Shown: positions 34,394 to 44,272, numbered from the stretch's first letter. The stretch is 64,000 bases of DNA from an uncultured Ectothiorhodospiraceae bacterium (GCA_947260005.1 CAMYOL010000017.1:38078-102077); one strand, 5' to 3'. Numbers and translations: made by a program. The notes: a model not told the origin generated them from the sequence alone.

Positions 34394-34840
34394 ATGTCTG
34401 AAAACATTGATTACTGCCCCGTTTTCCACCTCGCCTTCCCGGTTGACGATTTAGTCGCAACCGAAGCGTTTTATACCTCGGTTCTGGGCTGCAGCACCGG
34501 ACGTCGTGATAAAAAATGGATTGATTTTAATTTTTATGGCCATCAAATAGTCGCCCATCTGGTTGATAAACCTGATCAAAATGAAACCGCTCCGCTAAAT
34601 ACAAATCCTGTCGACAAAAAATCGGTTCCGGTACCTCATTTTGGCGTCATTCTTGAATGGAAAAAATGGGAAACAGTCGTCCAAAACCTCCGCGATAGTA
34701 AGGTAGAATTTGTCATTGAACCTTACATCCGGTTTGCTGGACAAACAGGCGAACAGGCCACCATGTTTTTCTGTGATCCAAGTGGAAATGCCATTGAAAT
34801 CAAGGCTTTCCGGCACCATGATAATATTTTTAGAGGTTGA
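34394..34840 (+). CDS. VOC-superfamily protein
   Basis: 148 residues with two beta-alpha-beta-beta-beta modules. FHLAFPVDDLVATEAFYTSV (first metal histidine), VPHFGVIL (second histidine) and FFCDPSGNAIEIKAF (glutamate ligand) form a typical VOC metal site. Glyoxalase-, dioxygenase- or fosfomycin-type functions cannot be separated. The BON lipoprotein gene follows after 13 bases. Confidence 0.88.
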   Translation: MSENIDYCPVFHLAFPVDDLVATEAFYTSVLGCSTGRRDKKWIDFNFYGHQIVAHLVDKPDQNETAPLNTNPVDKKSVPVPHFGVILEWKKWETVVQNLRDSKVEFVIEPYIRFAGQTGEQATMFFCDPSGNAIEIKAFRHHDNIFRG

Positions 34841-34853
34841 AAAAAATCGTAAA

Positions 34854-35174
34854 ATGAAGTTCTATCAGCGCTATTTTGTTCTTGTCATCTTATTCCTGGT
34901 AGTTGGTTTTGCTGGTTGTTCGGCAACACCTGACCGTGAGAGCACGGGTGAATTTTTTGACAGTAGCCTCATCACCGCTAAGGTAAAAGCTCGTTTAATT
35001 GACGATCGCATTACCGGAAGTTCCCGAATAAAAGTTAGCACTCGCAAAGGCGTGGTATACCTGAGTGGCTATGTTAATTCCGATTATGAAAAGGATCACG
35101 CCAGTATCATTGCAAACGGTGTAAATGGCGTCAAAGGCATTGAAAATGGACTGGTCATTCGTTCAACCAAGTAG
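34854..35174 (+). CDS. BON-domain lipoprotein
   Basis: 106 residues from ATG 34854. The leader ends in VGFAGC, a lipobox. One BON domain follows: LITAKVKARLIDD, SSRIKVSTRKGVVYLSGYVN and GVKGIENGLVI. OsmY/YraP-like proteins bind phospholipid and support the outer membrane. The frame is open upstream into the VOC gene but the lipoprotein start is clear. Followed by a terminator hairpin. Confidence 0.87.
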   Translation: MKFYQRYFVLVILFLVVGFAGCSATPDRESTGEFFDSSLITAKVKARLIDDRITGSSRIKVSTRKGVVYLSGYVNSDYEKDHASIIANGVNGVKGIENGLVIRSTK

Positions 35175-35207
35175 TCCGGTCTCAAAAAAGATTTTTCCAA
35201 TTAAAAA

Positions 35208-35229
35208 CGCCTGGATATTTATCCAGGCG
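35208..35229. terminator. Hairpin terminator between BON and a convergent small gene
   Basis: CGCCTGGAT-ATTT-ATCCAGGCG, a perfect nine-pair stem, with a T-rich tract on the plus side and five A before it, so it can end transcription from both the BON gene (plus) and the 35267 gene (minus). Confidence 0.8.
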
Positions 35230-35266
35230 CATACATATTTTTCTTTAACTACAAGTTAAGTTTAAA

Positions 35267-35452
35267 TTAATCTACGCGAGTCTCAAGCACTGTTAATGCT
35301 ACAGAGTCCATCGATTCAGCCGACTGTTCAACACGAGCAGACGAATCTACAGTGCCATTCTGGGGTAACAGGCTTACCACTAAGACAAGCAATACCATCA
35401 TGATCATCAACGGTAATAGTCTTTTAACAACAGTCTTCATTTTATATTTCAC
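35267..35452 (-). CDS. Small single-span membrane protein
   Basis: 61 residues from GTG 35452 (AAGAGG just upstream), or 57 from ATG 35440. One hydrophobic helix (about 12-30, LPLMIMMVLLVLVVSLLP) after a basic start, and a serine/acid-rich periplasmic tail. Not recognised. Codon use is normal and it has its own terminator, so it is probably real. Confidence 0.55.
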   Translation of the reverse strand: MKYKMKTVVKRLLPLMIMMVLLVLVVSLLPQNGTVDSSARVEQSAESMDSVALTVLETRVD

Positions 35453-35847
35453 AACCTCTTAATTAAAGATTAATTCCAATCTGCCTTCCTTTTTGAAGGA
35501 TGTGCAGTCTACGCCAGACAAGTCGTGATGTCTTGTCAGACAAGGCCTAAAAGTGTGTAAGACAGCCCCTACATGGCTAAATATCATCAGTTTTAACAAT
35601 CTTTTACATTTTCCGTATCATAAATACAGTCTTTCTATTAAACCTATTTCTCACTGGTCATTATTGAACGATTAGTGAGCCAGTTCGGGTTTATTCACTG
35701 CACTCTTTGTTTACACGCTGGCGAATGCATCAGGGTTTCATTTATTACACTCTTTAGGACCTTTCGAAGTATATGCCGCCTTCATTGCAGTATTATGTAG
35801 GCAACAAACTTATATAAAGTAGACATCTCTGTTGGAAACTATAATTC
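35453..35847. other. Divergent promoter region with short inverted repeats
   Basis: About 395 bases without a gene. A hairpin CCTTC/GAAGG lies at 35484-35499. A GACAAG / CTTGTC / GACAAG triplet lies at 35517-35544 and could be an operator. Promoters for the genes on both sides must lie here; no -35/-10 pair is convincing. Confidence 0.5.
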
Positions 35848-36711
35848 ATGCACAGTTTTAGCTTTGAACGAGACAGGCAAACCATTCACTGTGAGACCAA
35901 CGGTGAGCTCCAATATGCCCGTAATCTCATTTTTTTACATGGACTCGCCAGTAATGCCACCCGTTGGCGAGAACTAATGAGGACAACTGAACTTAAACAT
36001 GACACAAATTTACTGGCTATGAATCTTCGCGGCCATGGACACTCATTGTGCTTTCGTAAATTTACTCGCCAACACTGGTGTGATGACATACATGCTCTAA
36101 CTAAACATCTCAAAGGGCCATCAATCCTGGTTGGTCATAGCATGGGAGCCCAGATTGCACTTGATTATGCCAGCCAACACCAATCGAACTTGGCCGGGAT
36201 GGTCTTAATCGATCCTGTCTTCCCACAGGCTTTAAGTGGCCTGCTTGCTAAAGTAGCTCACCTGCGCTGGATAGTATTTGTTACCGCAAATGTAGTTCGT
36301 TTTTTTCACCGGCTTGGTTTGCATAAACAAACCTACCCCTACCGTGATCTTGAACAATTAGACATCGACACCCGTGCTCTGCTAGACGCTAACCCTGAAA
36401 AAAGCATCGCCGATCTCTATATGAACCCATTTGCGGATTTAAAATATATTCCGTTGGCAAATTATCTACAGGATTTATTTGAGGTCACGCGCAAACTTCC
36501 AGCACTAAGTCTGATTAGTGCACCGGTATTGGTACTTTTATCATCCGGTGCAAGCACCAGTCATGTTGATAAAAATAAAATTATACTCAACCAGCTTCCA
36601 GATCTGGAAGTTAAAACCATTCATGCCGATCACTGGCTCTTAACCGAGAAACCTGATGAAGCGCGGCTGGTAATTGAAAACTGGTGTCAGAAAAAATTAA
36701 GCACAAAATAA
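35848..36711 (+). CDS. Alpha/beta hydrolase
   Basis: 287 residues. Oxyanion strand LIFLHGLASNATRW, nucleophile GHSMGA (serine at about 97), and histidine in HADHWLLTEKP; the acid is probably in the VLVLLSSGAS region or after it and is not obvious. Similar to cytosolic esterases and MhpC-like enzymes. Followed 146 bases later by a patatin gene, so lipid turnover is possible. Confidence 0.85.
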   Translation: MHSFSFERDRQTIHCETNGELQYARNLIFLHGLASNATRWRELMRTTELKHDTNLLAMNLRGHGHSLCFRKFTRQHWCDDIHALTKHLKGPSILVGHSMGAQIALDYASQHQSNLAGMVLIDPVFPQALSGLLAKVAHLRWIVFVTANVVRFFHRLGLHKQTYPYRDLEQLDIDTRALLDANPEKSIADLYMNPFADLKYIPLANYLQDLFEVTRKLPALSLISAPVLVLLSSGASTSHVDKNKIILNQLPDLEVKTIHADHWLLTEKPDEARLVIENWCQKKLSTK

Positions 36712-36857
36712 AAACAGGCCTGTTCAAAAAGTAATCTGGAATTAATCAGAGGTTTCTAAACGCTTATAGTCACTTATACTCATAACAATGGAACCGCTAG
36801 ATTCAGTGCGGCATAAACGAGCAAAATGATATCCGAAATTTTTAAGGGATAAATAAT

Positions 36858-37994
36858 TTGAAACAGGACATTAGACGCGGACTCGTATTAATGGGCGGTG
36901 GCGCTCGCGCCGCGTATCAAATTGGAGTGCTTAAAGCCATTGCTGAACTCCGTGCACGCGGACAGCCCTCCCCGTTTAACATCATTTGTGGCACATCAGC
37001 AGGTGCCATCAACGCCGCTTCGATAGCCACCATGGCTGACGACTATAATCATGCTGTTGCACAATTGTTGCGCGTGTGGGGAAATTTTCACGTGTCACAG
37101 GTTTTCCAGAGTGATGTTGCCAGTATCAGCAAGACTGCATTGCGCTGGCTGGCGACTCTAACTCTGGGTGGATTAGGTAAGCGCAACCCATTATCCCTGC
37201 TCAACCGTAAACCACTCAGGGAATTACTGTTGAGACGTTTAGATTTCTCCCGCATTCAGCATAGTATTAACGAAGGCCACTTACATGCCGTTAGCATTAC
37301 TGCATCCGGCTACAATAGCGGACAATCTGTTACATTCTTTCAAGGTAGCGACGAGGTTAATCCCTGGTCACGTGTACGACGTTTTGGTAGCCGGAGCAAC
37401 ATATCGGTTGATCACCTGATGGCCTCATCGGCCATTCCCTATCTTTTTGAAGCGGTTAAATTACATCGTGAATTTTTTGGTGATGGATCAATGCGCCAAA
37501 TGGCACCGCTTAGTGCTGCGTTGCACCTTGGCTCTGATCGCATCCTGGTGATAGGCAATCAACGAAAAGAACCGCCACCACGCGAAAGACGAAGTAGCTA
37601 TGACTATCCAAATTTTGCCCAGATTGCAGGCCACATTCTGGATAGTATTTTTCTTGATAGTCTCGAAACCGACCTGGAACGCCTGGAACGAATCAACAAA
37701 ACCATTGACGTGATCCCTAACCGACATCTTAAAAAAAGTGAGATCCCATTACGCCGTGCTGATGCCTACGTCATTGCACCCAGCCGAGATATCGGAGAAC
37801 TGGCACTGGAATTTGAGTATGAATTACCGCGTACGATTCGTTATTTACTCAAAGGGATTGGCGCATCAAATAAACAGGGATCGGGACTGGCCAGTTACCT
37901 GTTATTTGAAAAAGGTTATTGTCGAGAACTAATAAGACTTGGCTATCAGGATGCCATGCAAGAAAAAGACATGCTTGAAGAATTTTTAGCCTAG
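36858..37994 (+). CDS. Patatin-like phospholipase
   Basis: 378 residues from TTG 36858 (AAGGGA upstream). The oxyanion loop MGGGARAAYQIGVL, the nucleophile CGTSAGAIN and the Asp of the Ser-Asp dyad in FFGDGSMRQ are all present; patatins hydrolyse phospholipids or acylglycerols without histidine. No membrane anchor. The C-terminal 120 residues resemble the extended bacterial patatin tail. Confidence 0.9.
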   Translation: MKQDIRRGLVLMGGGARAAYQIGVLKAIAELRARGQPSPFNIICGTSAGAINAASIATMADDYNHAVAQLLRVWGNFHVSQVFQSDVASISKTALRWLATLTLGGLGKRNPLSLLNRKPLRELLLRRLDFSRIQHSINEGHLHAVSITASGYNSGQSVTFFQGSDEVNPWSRVRRFGSRSNISVDHLMASSAIPYLFEAVKLHREFFGDGSMRQMAPLSAALHLGSDRILVIGNQRKEPPPRERRSSYDYPNFAQIAGHILDSIFLDSLETDLERLERINKTIDVIPNRHLKKSEIPLRRADAYVIAPSRDIGELALEFEYELPRTIRYLLKGIGASNKQGSGLASYLLFEKGYCRELIRLGYQDAMQEKDMLEEFLA

Positions 37995-38165
37995 TCTACT
38001 CTTTGAGCTACGAATTCTTAGCCAATATTATTATTAATGGTATTTTCGGCCACCTCGCGAAGAATTGAGAGCAGAAAATGGCGCATTCGATCTGCCTGTG
38101 TCACAATTAATACAACAAACTCCAAGTGATTGAACAAAAAAACCTAAAACTATTCGGGGGTCAAT

Positions 38166-38885
38166 TTGCGAATTGCCTTAGTTGACGACGACATTCATCT
38201 CGCCCAAGCAATGAAATTGTGGATGGAAGAGCAGAAATACGATGTCGTTTATTTTGCAAACGGTCGTGATTTCACCAGTGCGCTGCGCAAAGAAAGCTTT
38301 GACCTCTATATATTAGATTGGGTCATGCCGGATTTTGATGGTGAACAAGTACTCGCCTGGTTAAGTGAGCAAACCGAACACGACACCCCGGTTATCTTTG
38401 TTACCCAGCGCGATAGTGAAGAAGATATCGCGAATATATTAAATATGGGGGCCGATGATTACATCACCAAACCCGTTCGCCAGAAAGAATTACTCGCACG
38501 CATCACCGCCGTCTCAAGACGAAGCCAGGGCGGAGCCGCTGCACAAAAAGAAGTCCTGGATCACCCGCCTTATCGAATCAACCTGAGTTCTCATACGTTA
38601 TTCATGAATGATCAGGTCGTAAAATTAACTCAAAAAGAATTCGAGCTCGTCTCATTTATGTTTAAAAATCTTGGCCGCCTTTTATCAAGAGGTCACATCC
38701 TCTCTTCGGTATGGGGTCATGGTTCAGAATTTACCACTCGAACGGTTGATACTCATATCAGCCGCATTCGCAAAAAATTACAACTCACCCCTGAAAATGG
38801 CTGGCGACTGAGTGCGATTTACCATCAAGGATATCGACTGGAACAAGTTGATGACGAAGAGTTAGCCGCCACTAAAACTAATTAA
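38166..38885 (+). CDS. OmpR-family response regulator (orphan)
   Basis: 239 residues from TTG 38166, eight bases after GGGGG. Receiver with IALVDDDIH, acceptor Asp in YILDWVMP, VTQRDS and ITKPV; the winged helix reads KLTQKEFELVSFMF, ILSSVWG and TRTVDTHISRIRKKL. No kinase gene adjoins it. A small membrane protein gene follows after 58 bases and may be a target. Confidence 0.92.
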   Translation: MRIALVDDDIHLAQAMKLWMEEQKYDVVYFANGRDFTSALRKESFDLYILDWVMPDFDGEQVLAWLSEQTEHDTPVIFVTQRDSEEDIANILNMGADDYITKPVRQKELLARITAVSRRSQGGAAAQKEVLDHPPYRINLSSHTLFMNDQVVKLTQKEFELVSFMFKNLGRLLSRGHILSSVWGHGSEFTTRTVDTHISRIRKKLQLTPENGWRLSAIYHQGYRLEQVDDEELAATKTN

Positions 38886-38943
38886 TAACAGCCACTGTCT
38901 GAAATAGTTTTATGGACTACTTCAATCGTAAGGAGTAAAAATA

Positions 38944-39498
38944 ATGATTGGTAAAAAAAATATTGTATTTGGCTTCTTGTATCTTGTATTAACCGCATCA
39001 CTAGGCCCCTATATGCTAGCAACCAGTGCGGGTGACATTGATGCTGCTTATATTGCGAAACAAGCGCCCGTTGGACGAGTACAAGATTTAAAAACGAATG
39101 ACTTCGAAGAAGATCTAGAGCCCTTAAAAGCCGATCAAATTGCCAAGGCCAATACCGATGCCGTCTTAGCTATAAACAATATCGTTAATTTACAAGGCCC
39201 CCAGGCACGCATGCGTACAACCCATGCTCATGGCAATCTGGAAGCCGTGTTAAATATACTGGCAGGACTGGCATTATGTTTTATTGCCGTTGCAAAAGTT
39301 TTCAAACAGATTATAAGCTGGCTATTTATTGCTGGTACTATTTTACATTCCGGGATGTTATACATAGGTATCGTTTTTGAACAAGGCTGGGCCTTTACCC
39401 TGCTTCAAGCAGGACCCTGGTTGGTACTCGCCGGTTTATTGTTAGCCGGCATAGCGGCATTGATCGGATTTAAAGGCGAAATAGTTCAGGATAGTTAA
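38944..39498 (+). CDS. Hypothetical inner-membrane protein
   Basis: Not recognised. 184 residues with an N-terminal hydrophobic helix (about 7-26), a hydrophilic loop of 70 residues (VGRVQDLKTNDFEEDLEP), and three C-terminal helices (about 98-118, 122-146, 152-175). HAHGNLEAVLNILAGLAL is the most distinctive segment. AAGGAG precedes the ATG. It ends four bases before pip. Confidence 0.75.
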   Translation: MIGKKNIVFGFLYLVLTASLGPYMLATSAGDIDAAYIAKQAPVGRVQDLKTNDFEEDLEPLKADQIAKANTDAVLAINNIVNLQGPQARMRTTHAHGNLEAVLNILAGLALCFIAVAKVFKQIISWLFIAGTILHSGMLYIGIVFEQGWAFTLLQAGPWLVLAGLLLAGIAALIGFKGEIVQDS

Positions 39499-39502
39499 TA
39501 CC

Positions 39503-40459
39503 TTGCACCCTCTCTATCCTGCGATAAATCCTTATCATCAATTCGAGTTTGATGTTACGCCTCCACATAAACTCTATGTGGAGGAAAGCGGATCGGCTGA
39601 TGGCATCCCGGTTGTGTTTTTACATGGCGGCCCTGGTTCCGGGTGTGAACCGTATCACCGCCAGTTTTTTAATCCCGAACAGTATCGCATTATTCTTTTT
39701 GACCAACGTGGTGCCGGCCGTTCTACACCGCATGCAGAACTGGAAAACAATACGACCCAGGATCTAGTCGCTGACATGGAGGCCATTCGTGAACATCTTG
39801 GTATTAATAAATGGCTGGTATTTGGTGGTTCATGGGGTTCGACACTGGCATTAGTCTATGCCCAGGCTCATCCAGAACGTGTCCTCGGTCTGGTATTGCG
39901 TGGTATTTTTCTTTGTCGGCAAAAAGAAATCGACTGGTTTTATCAATATGGTGCAAGCCGGTTGTTTCCGGATGTATGGGAGGCCTTCTTAAAACCCATT
40001 CCTGAAACGGAACAAGACAATATGGTCGCCGCCTATTACCAACGTCTTACCAGTGATGATGAATTTAGTCGCATGCAAGCGGCGAAAGCCTGGTCACTCT
40101 GGGAAGGTCGCACCGCTACTCTTATCAGTAGTCAAAACCTGATTGATTATTTTGGTAACGCACATACTGCTTTGAGCCTGGCGCGTATCGAGTGCCATTA
40201 CTTTATGCACGAGTCGTTTCTGAAAGAAAATCAGATCCTAAATAATATCGATAAACTAAAAGAGATACCTGGTGTCATTATTCAGGGTCGATATGATGTG
40301 ATATGCCCTATGGAAAGTGCCTGGGAGTTACACAAGTCCTGGCCTGGATCCAGCTTGCGCATTATCCCTGATGCTGGCCACGCGGCTTCCGAAACCGGCA
40401 TCAGTTCAGAACTTGTTCAAGCCTGTGATCAGTTTGCACTTGATTTAAATCGGAAATGA
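39503..40459 (+). CDS. pip: Proline iminopeptidase
   Basis: 318 residues from TTG 39503. S33 peptidase: HGGPGSGCEPYHRQFFN oxyanion loop, DQRGAGRSTPHA, nucleophile GGSWGSTLAL, acid in GRYDVICP and histidine in DAGHAASE. Removes N-terminal proline from peptides. Its stop overlaps the start of dtd (ATGA), an adjacency also known in Pseudomonas. Confidence 0.94.
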   Translation: MHPLYPAINPYHQFEFDVTPPHKLYVEESGSADGIPVVFLHGGPGSGCEPYHRQFFNPEQYRIILFDQRGAGRSTPHAELENNTTQDLVADMEAIREHLGINKWLVFGGSWGSTLALVYAQAHPERVLGLVLRGIFLCRQKEIDWFYQYGASRLFPDVWEAFLKPIPETEQDNMVAAYYQRLTSDDEFSRMQAAKAWSLWEGRTATLISSQNLIDYFGNAHTALSLARIECHYFMHESFLKENQILNNIDKLKEIPGVIIQGRYDVICPMESAWELHKSWPGSSLRIIPDAGHAASETGISSELVQACDQFALDLNRK

Positions 40460-40893
40460 TTGCTCTGCTACAACGAGTACAACACGCCAGTGTAACCGTT
40501 GATACTCAAACTATCGGTGAAATCAAACAGGGCCTGTTAATATTTATCGGTGTTGAAAAAAACGATAACGAAACAAAAGCCAATCGATTGATTGAACGGT
40601 TTCTGGGATATAGGGTATTCTCCGATCAACAGGATAAAATGAATCTTAGCGTGATGAATATTCTTGGCGGGGTATTACTCGTTCCACAATTTACACTGGT
40701 AGCAGATACTCAAAAAGGGACCCGTCCAAGCTTTTCATCAGCCGCAACACCCGAGCTCGGACAACAACTCTTTAGCTATGTCGTTAAACAAACAAAGCAA
40801 CAATATGATCATATCGCGACTGGAAAATTTGGTGCAGACATGAAAATTAATTTATTAAACGATGGCCCGGTTACCTTCTGGTTACAAGTGTAA
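40456..40893 (+). CDS. dtd: D-aminoacyl-tRNA deacylase
   Basis: 145 residues, full length. Cleaves D-amino acids (and glycine from tRNA-Ala) off mischarged tRNA. The Gly-cisPro motif NDGPVTF and VPQFTLVAD are present; the usual SQFTL serine is proline here. Translationally coupled to pip. Confidence 0.95.
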   Translation: MIALLQRVQHASVTVDTQTIGEIKQGLLIFIGVEKNDNETKANRLIERFLGYRVFSDQQDKMNLSVMNILGGVLLVPQFTLVADTQKGTRPSFSSAATPELGQQLFSYVVKQTKQQYDHIATGKFGADMKINLLNDGPVTFWLQV

Positions 40894-40896
40894 CGG

Positions 40897-42963
40897 TTAA
40901 GAAATCCTTTTCACAATTTCGCGCAGCTTGTCCCGATTTACAGGTTTACTCAAAAAGTCATCCATCCCGGAGGCCAGACAATTATTCTTATCTTCAGGCG
41001 TTGCATTGGCCGTTAGTGCAACAATGGGTACATGTTGGTCATCCATCTCCTCAGCCCGCCACGCCTTTGTTGCTTCGATACCATCCATATTTGGCATACG
41101 CATATCCATTAACACTAAATCAAATTGATTCGCTTTTAACGCTTCGCAGGCAAGCTGACCATCTTCTACGTGCGTCACCCGATGACCATCTTGCTCAAGA
41201 AACGTCATGATTACTTTCGCATTGATCGGACTATCCTCTGCCACCAGAACATGCAAAAAGCGATGAATTGTACTCATTCCAAAATCTTGTTTTTCTGTTT
41301 CTGTCCGACCACCTATCCCTACACTTCGTAGTAACACTTTACGTAACCGGTGAGGCGTAATGGGTAACGGTAAAAATTCAGCGAATAATTCTCTTTGCTC
41401 GTCATCCAGGCTATGCAATGAAGCCAGATGTAAAAGTTTACAAATTTTAATATCAGTAAACATATTTTTTAATTGTTTTCCCAATTGAGCACATTGATCA
41501 CCACAACTCAGTTCACTCAATAAGACAATAGGCTCAAGTCCCTGCTTAGAGTACTTTTCGATTAAAGAAACTAACGTGGTTTGCTCCGAAGTTAAGGAAA
41601 AAGGCCAATTGATACCTTCACAATAGCTTTCGAGAATTTTCTGTGAAGTCTCCTGCGATTCATAGATCACAAGCGGATGATTATCCGGTACCTCCATATA
41701 ATCGTATTGCCCCTTGTCGCAACGTAAAGGGATATCAAACCAGAAACAACAACCGACGTCTTTTTCACCTTCAACGCCGATGTCACCGTGCATTAAACTT
41801 ACCAGGTTTGATGATATCGTCGTTCCAAGACCGGTACCCATTATTTCCGTGTTATGACGAGCTTTAGCAGTCGCTTGATAGAAGGGTTCAAAGATCCGTT
41901 TCTGTTCTTCCTCTGTCAGGCCTGGACCCGTATCTTTAACCTCAATCCTCACGGTAACATGACCATCAAGTAATTGTTTATCAGAGCGATGAACATTAAT
42001 ACTCACTTCGCCCTCACAGGTAAATTTGACGGCGTTGCTGACTAAATTAAGTACGATTTGTCGTAAACGTTTACCATCACCAAATACATAATCGGGAAGA
42101 TCTGGCGCATAATTTAAAAATAACTCTAAACCTTTCGCATTTGCGCTGGCAGTAAACATCTGCGCAACACCCAGTAATGTTTTAGGTAAATTAACGCGCT
42201 CTTCAACCAGTGTATATTTACCCGCCTCAATTTTCGATAAATCTAAAATATCATCAATCAAAGCATTTAATGCAACAGAAGATTCCTGTAAAGCAACAAT
42301 ATATTCGCGTTGGTTTTTATCCAGGTCAGTTTGTTCAAGTAAACTGGTCACTCCAACAATACCACTCATCGGAGTTCGAATCTCATGACTCATTGCCGCC
42401 AGGAATTCACTTTTTGCCTGATTGGCTTTATTGGTTTCATCACGTGCGCGATTGATTTTTCTTAACATCGCATCCAGATAAAGCGGCATGACCAGCAAGA
42501 AAACCATGTACATAACAATATCAAACACATGTGAATACCAGCCATCATCGGTTAACAGTACAACGACAAACCCGATCATACTAAATATAGCGGCAACAAA
42601 TAACGGTCCACGACCATAACGCAAACTGTAACTAACAAAGTACCATGCATAAAACAGGAAAAAAGGGCTAAACTGTTTATCGTAGGTAAACAACATCGCG
42701 ACACTGATACCGGCAATATCAAATGGAATCGTTAAATAGGGTCGTAGAGGGACGGTAGGAAAATATAAAATACTAATAAAAACAACGGTGGTATAGGCAA
42801 AGAAAGAGCCACAAAACAACATGTATTCAAACCAGTTTTCTTCGTAATAGCCATATTTCATTGCCAGACCAAGAAAAGTAGTGGAGATCACCCAAAATCC
42901 AAAACGGATCATTGAAGAGGCAAATTCGGGGGTGTCTTTAGCTTCTGCAAAGTTTATTTTCAT
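40897..42963 (-). CDS. RpfC-like hybrid sensor histidine kinase
   Basis: 688 residues: about five to six membrane helices in the first 170 (a compact RpfC-like input), HisKA with AAMSHEIRTPMSG (about 185-250), HATPase with NLVSNAVKF, DTGPGL and GTGLGTTI (about 295-410), a degenerate receiver-like linker (about 430-545), and a full receiver near the end (LVAEDSPINAKV, LVLMDMRMP, LTANAT, SKPV). No HPt. RpfC senses cis-unsaturated fatty acid signals in Xanthomonas; rpfF and rpfG are not in this window, so the ligand is unproven. Confidence 0.9.
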   Translation of the reverse strand: MKINFAEAKDTPEFASSMIRFGFWVISTTFLGLAMKYGYYEENWFEYMLFCGSFFAYTTVVFISILYFPTVPLRPYLTIPFDIAGISVAMLFTYDKQFSPFFLFYAWYFVSYSLRYGRGPLFVAAIFSMIGFVVVLLTDDGWYSHVFDIVMYMVFLLVMPLYLDAMLRKINRARDETNKANQAKSEFLAAMSHEIRTPMSGIVGVTSLLEQTDLDKNQREYIVALQESSVALNALIDDILDLSKIEAGKYTLVEERVNLPKTLLGVAQMFTASANAKGLELFLNYAPDLPDYVFGDGKRLRQIVLNLVSNAVKFTCEGEVSINVHRSDKQLLDGHVTVRIEVKDTGPGLTEEEQKRIFEPFYQATAKARHNTEIMGTGLGTTISSNLVSLMHGDIGVEGEKDVGCCFWFDIPLRCDKGQYDYMEVPDNHPLVIYESQETSQKILESYCEGINWPFSLTSEQTTLVSLIEKYSKQGLEPIVLLSELSCGDQCAQLGKQLKNMFTDIKICKLLHLASLHSLDDEQRELFAEFLPLPITPHRLRKVLLRSVGIGGRTETEKQDFGMSTIHRFLHVLVAEDSPINAKVIMTFLEQDGHRVTHVEDGQLACEALKANQFDLVLMDMRMPNMDGIEATKAWRAEEMDDQHVPIVALTANATPEDKNNCLASGMDDFLSKPVNRDKLREIVKRIS

Positions 42964-43020
42964 TATTATTCCTGTTAGGCTAGCCGCCGTAATTTTCTAT
43001 ACCTTTGTGGCCCTAAAAAT

Positions 43021-43440
43021 ATGACCGACCTGCTTAAACCTGCTGATATCGATGTCGTGGTGACCAGCGACAATAAATGCGACCTCTGTGAAGGCTCTAA
43101 ATGCTGTAATTATATTACGCAAGCCATTGATACTCCACGCTCAATTGATGAGTTTGATACTTTACTTTGGCAATTAACCCACCGCAATGTGCAGGCATAT
43201 AAAGATGATGATGGCTGGTTTTTGCTGTTTTATACCACATGCCAGTTCCTGCAATCGGATGGTCGTTGTGGAATCTATGAAACTCGTCCACAGATGTGCC
43301 GTGACTATACGAATGACTATTGCGAATACGACTCACCCGCTGAAGAAGGATTTGAACTTTTCTTTGATGGCTATCAGTCATTGCTGGCATATTGCCAGAA
43401 ACGTTTTAAGAAATGGGACAAACGTTTTACTTCTGAATAA
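43021..43440 (+). CDS. YkgJ-family cysteine-cluster protein
   Basis: 139 residues with ten cysteines: KCDLCEGSKCC near residue 20, CQFLQSDGRCGIYETRPQMC in the centre and a DYC further on, the zinc or iron-sulfur cluster pattern of the YkgJ/UPF0153 family. Function unknown in the family. It is transcribed divergently from the hybrid kinase and ends convergent with yrfG. Confidence 0.88.
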   Translation: MTDLLKPADIDVVVTSDNKCDLCEGSKCCNYITQAIDTPRSIDEFDTLLWQLTHRNVQAYKDDDGWFLLFYTTCQFLQSDGRCGIYETRPQMCRDYTNDYCEYDSPAEEGFELFFDGYQSLLAYCQKRFKKWDKRFTSE

Positions 43441-43456
43441 ATCTAATAGAGCCTGT

Positions 43457-44107
43457 TCAAGGCATGATTTGATCAAAATCTTCTATCGCCTCGAACTCCC
43501 CGACATCACGTCGTTCATCTTTGCTATCCGGATGGTACACGGCCAACAAACTGGCTATCCCATAGTCCTTAGCCGAACGTAAAACCGATAAGCTATCGTC
43601 TATCAGTAAAGTTCGTGCTTTATCGTAACTTATACGTTGCTGTAACCTGGGCCAGAAATCCCGATCTTCTTTTGGTAAACCAAAATCATGTGAACATATA
43701 ATATGTTCGATATGATTATGCAGAGCGGTACGATTGAGCTTTAACATCAAACTTTTCTGATGCGCATTTGTGACCAGTGCGACACTTTTATTAATCTCAC
43801 GTAACCGATCTAAAAAGTTAATAACATATGGATGTACGGCAATTAAATGCTCGACCTCTTTTTTTAACATCTCGATATCAAGCGCCAGGGTGTCCGACCA
43901 ATAATCAACACAGTACCAGTCAATCGTCCCTTCCTTATTGCGAAATATAGGGAAAAGAGTGCTTTTTGCATCCTCTAATCCAAGATCATGCTTCTCAGCA
44001 TACCTTTGCGGGACGTGCTCACGCCAGAAATAGTTGTCAAAATGCAGGTCTAATAGAGTCCCATCCATGTCCAGCAATACTGTATCTATCTGATCCCAAT
44101 TAACCAT
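43457..44107 (-). CDS. yrfG: GMP/IMP nucleotidase YrfG (HAD family)
   Basis: 216 residues. HAD motif I is LLDMDGTLLDL, motif II VTNAHQKS, motif III lysine in GLPKEDRDFW and motif IV LLIDDSLSVL. The ending and length follow E. coli YrfG, which dephosphorylates GMP and IMP. Cap domain is small (C1 type). Confidence 0.9.
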   Translation of the reverse strand: MVNWDQIDTVLLDMDGTLLDLHFDNYFWREHVPQRYAEKHDLGLEDAKSTLFPIFRNKEGTIDWYCVDYWSDTLALDIEMLKKEVEHLIAVHPYVINFLDRLREINKSVALVTNAHQKSLMLKLNRTALHNHIEHIICSHDFGLPKEDRDFWPRLQQRISYDKARTLLIDDSLSVLRSAKDYGIASLLAVYHPDSKDERRDVGEFEAIEDFDQIMP

Positions 44108-44272
44108 AATTCAATAAGTTAGCAAAGTATTTTAGCCGTGTTTGTTAATCGATTAAGTGTGTTTGTGAGCGTAGTCATTATTTCACTACCGAACGATCCG
44201 AATCGCTCTGGCATAGTCTATGCTAACAGATATAGATATGAGAAAAGAAGAAATTAAAAGGGGAAAGATAAT

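Noticed and set aside
36712..36724. Terminator from AACAGGCCTGTT after the hydrolase
   Set aside because: A loopless palindrome of six pairs with no T run; not enough for a terminator.
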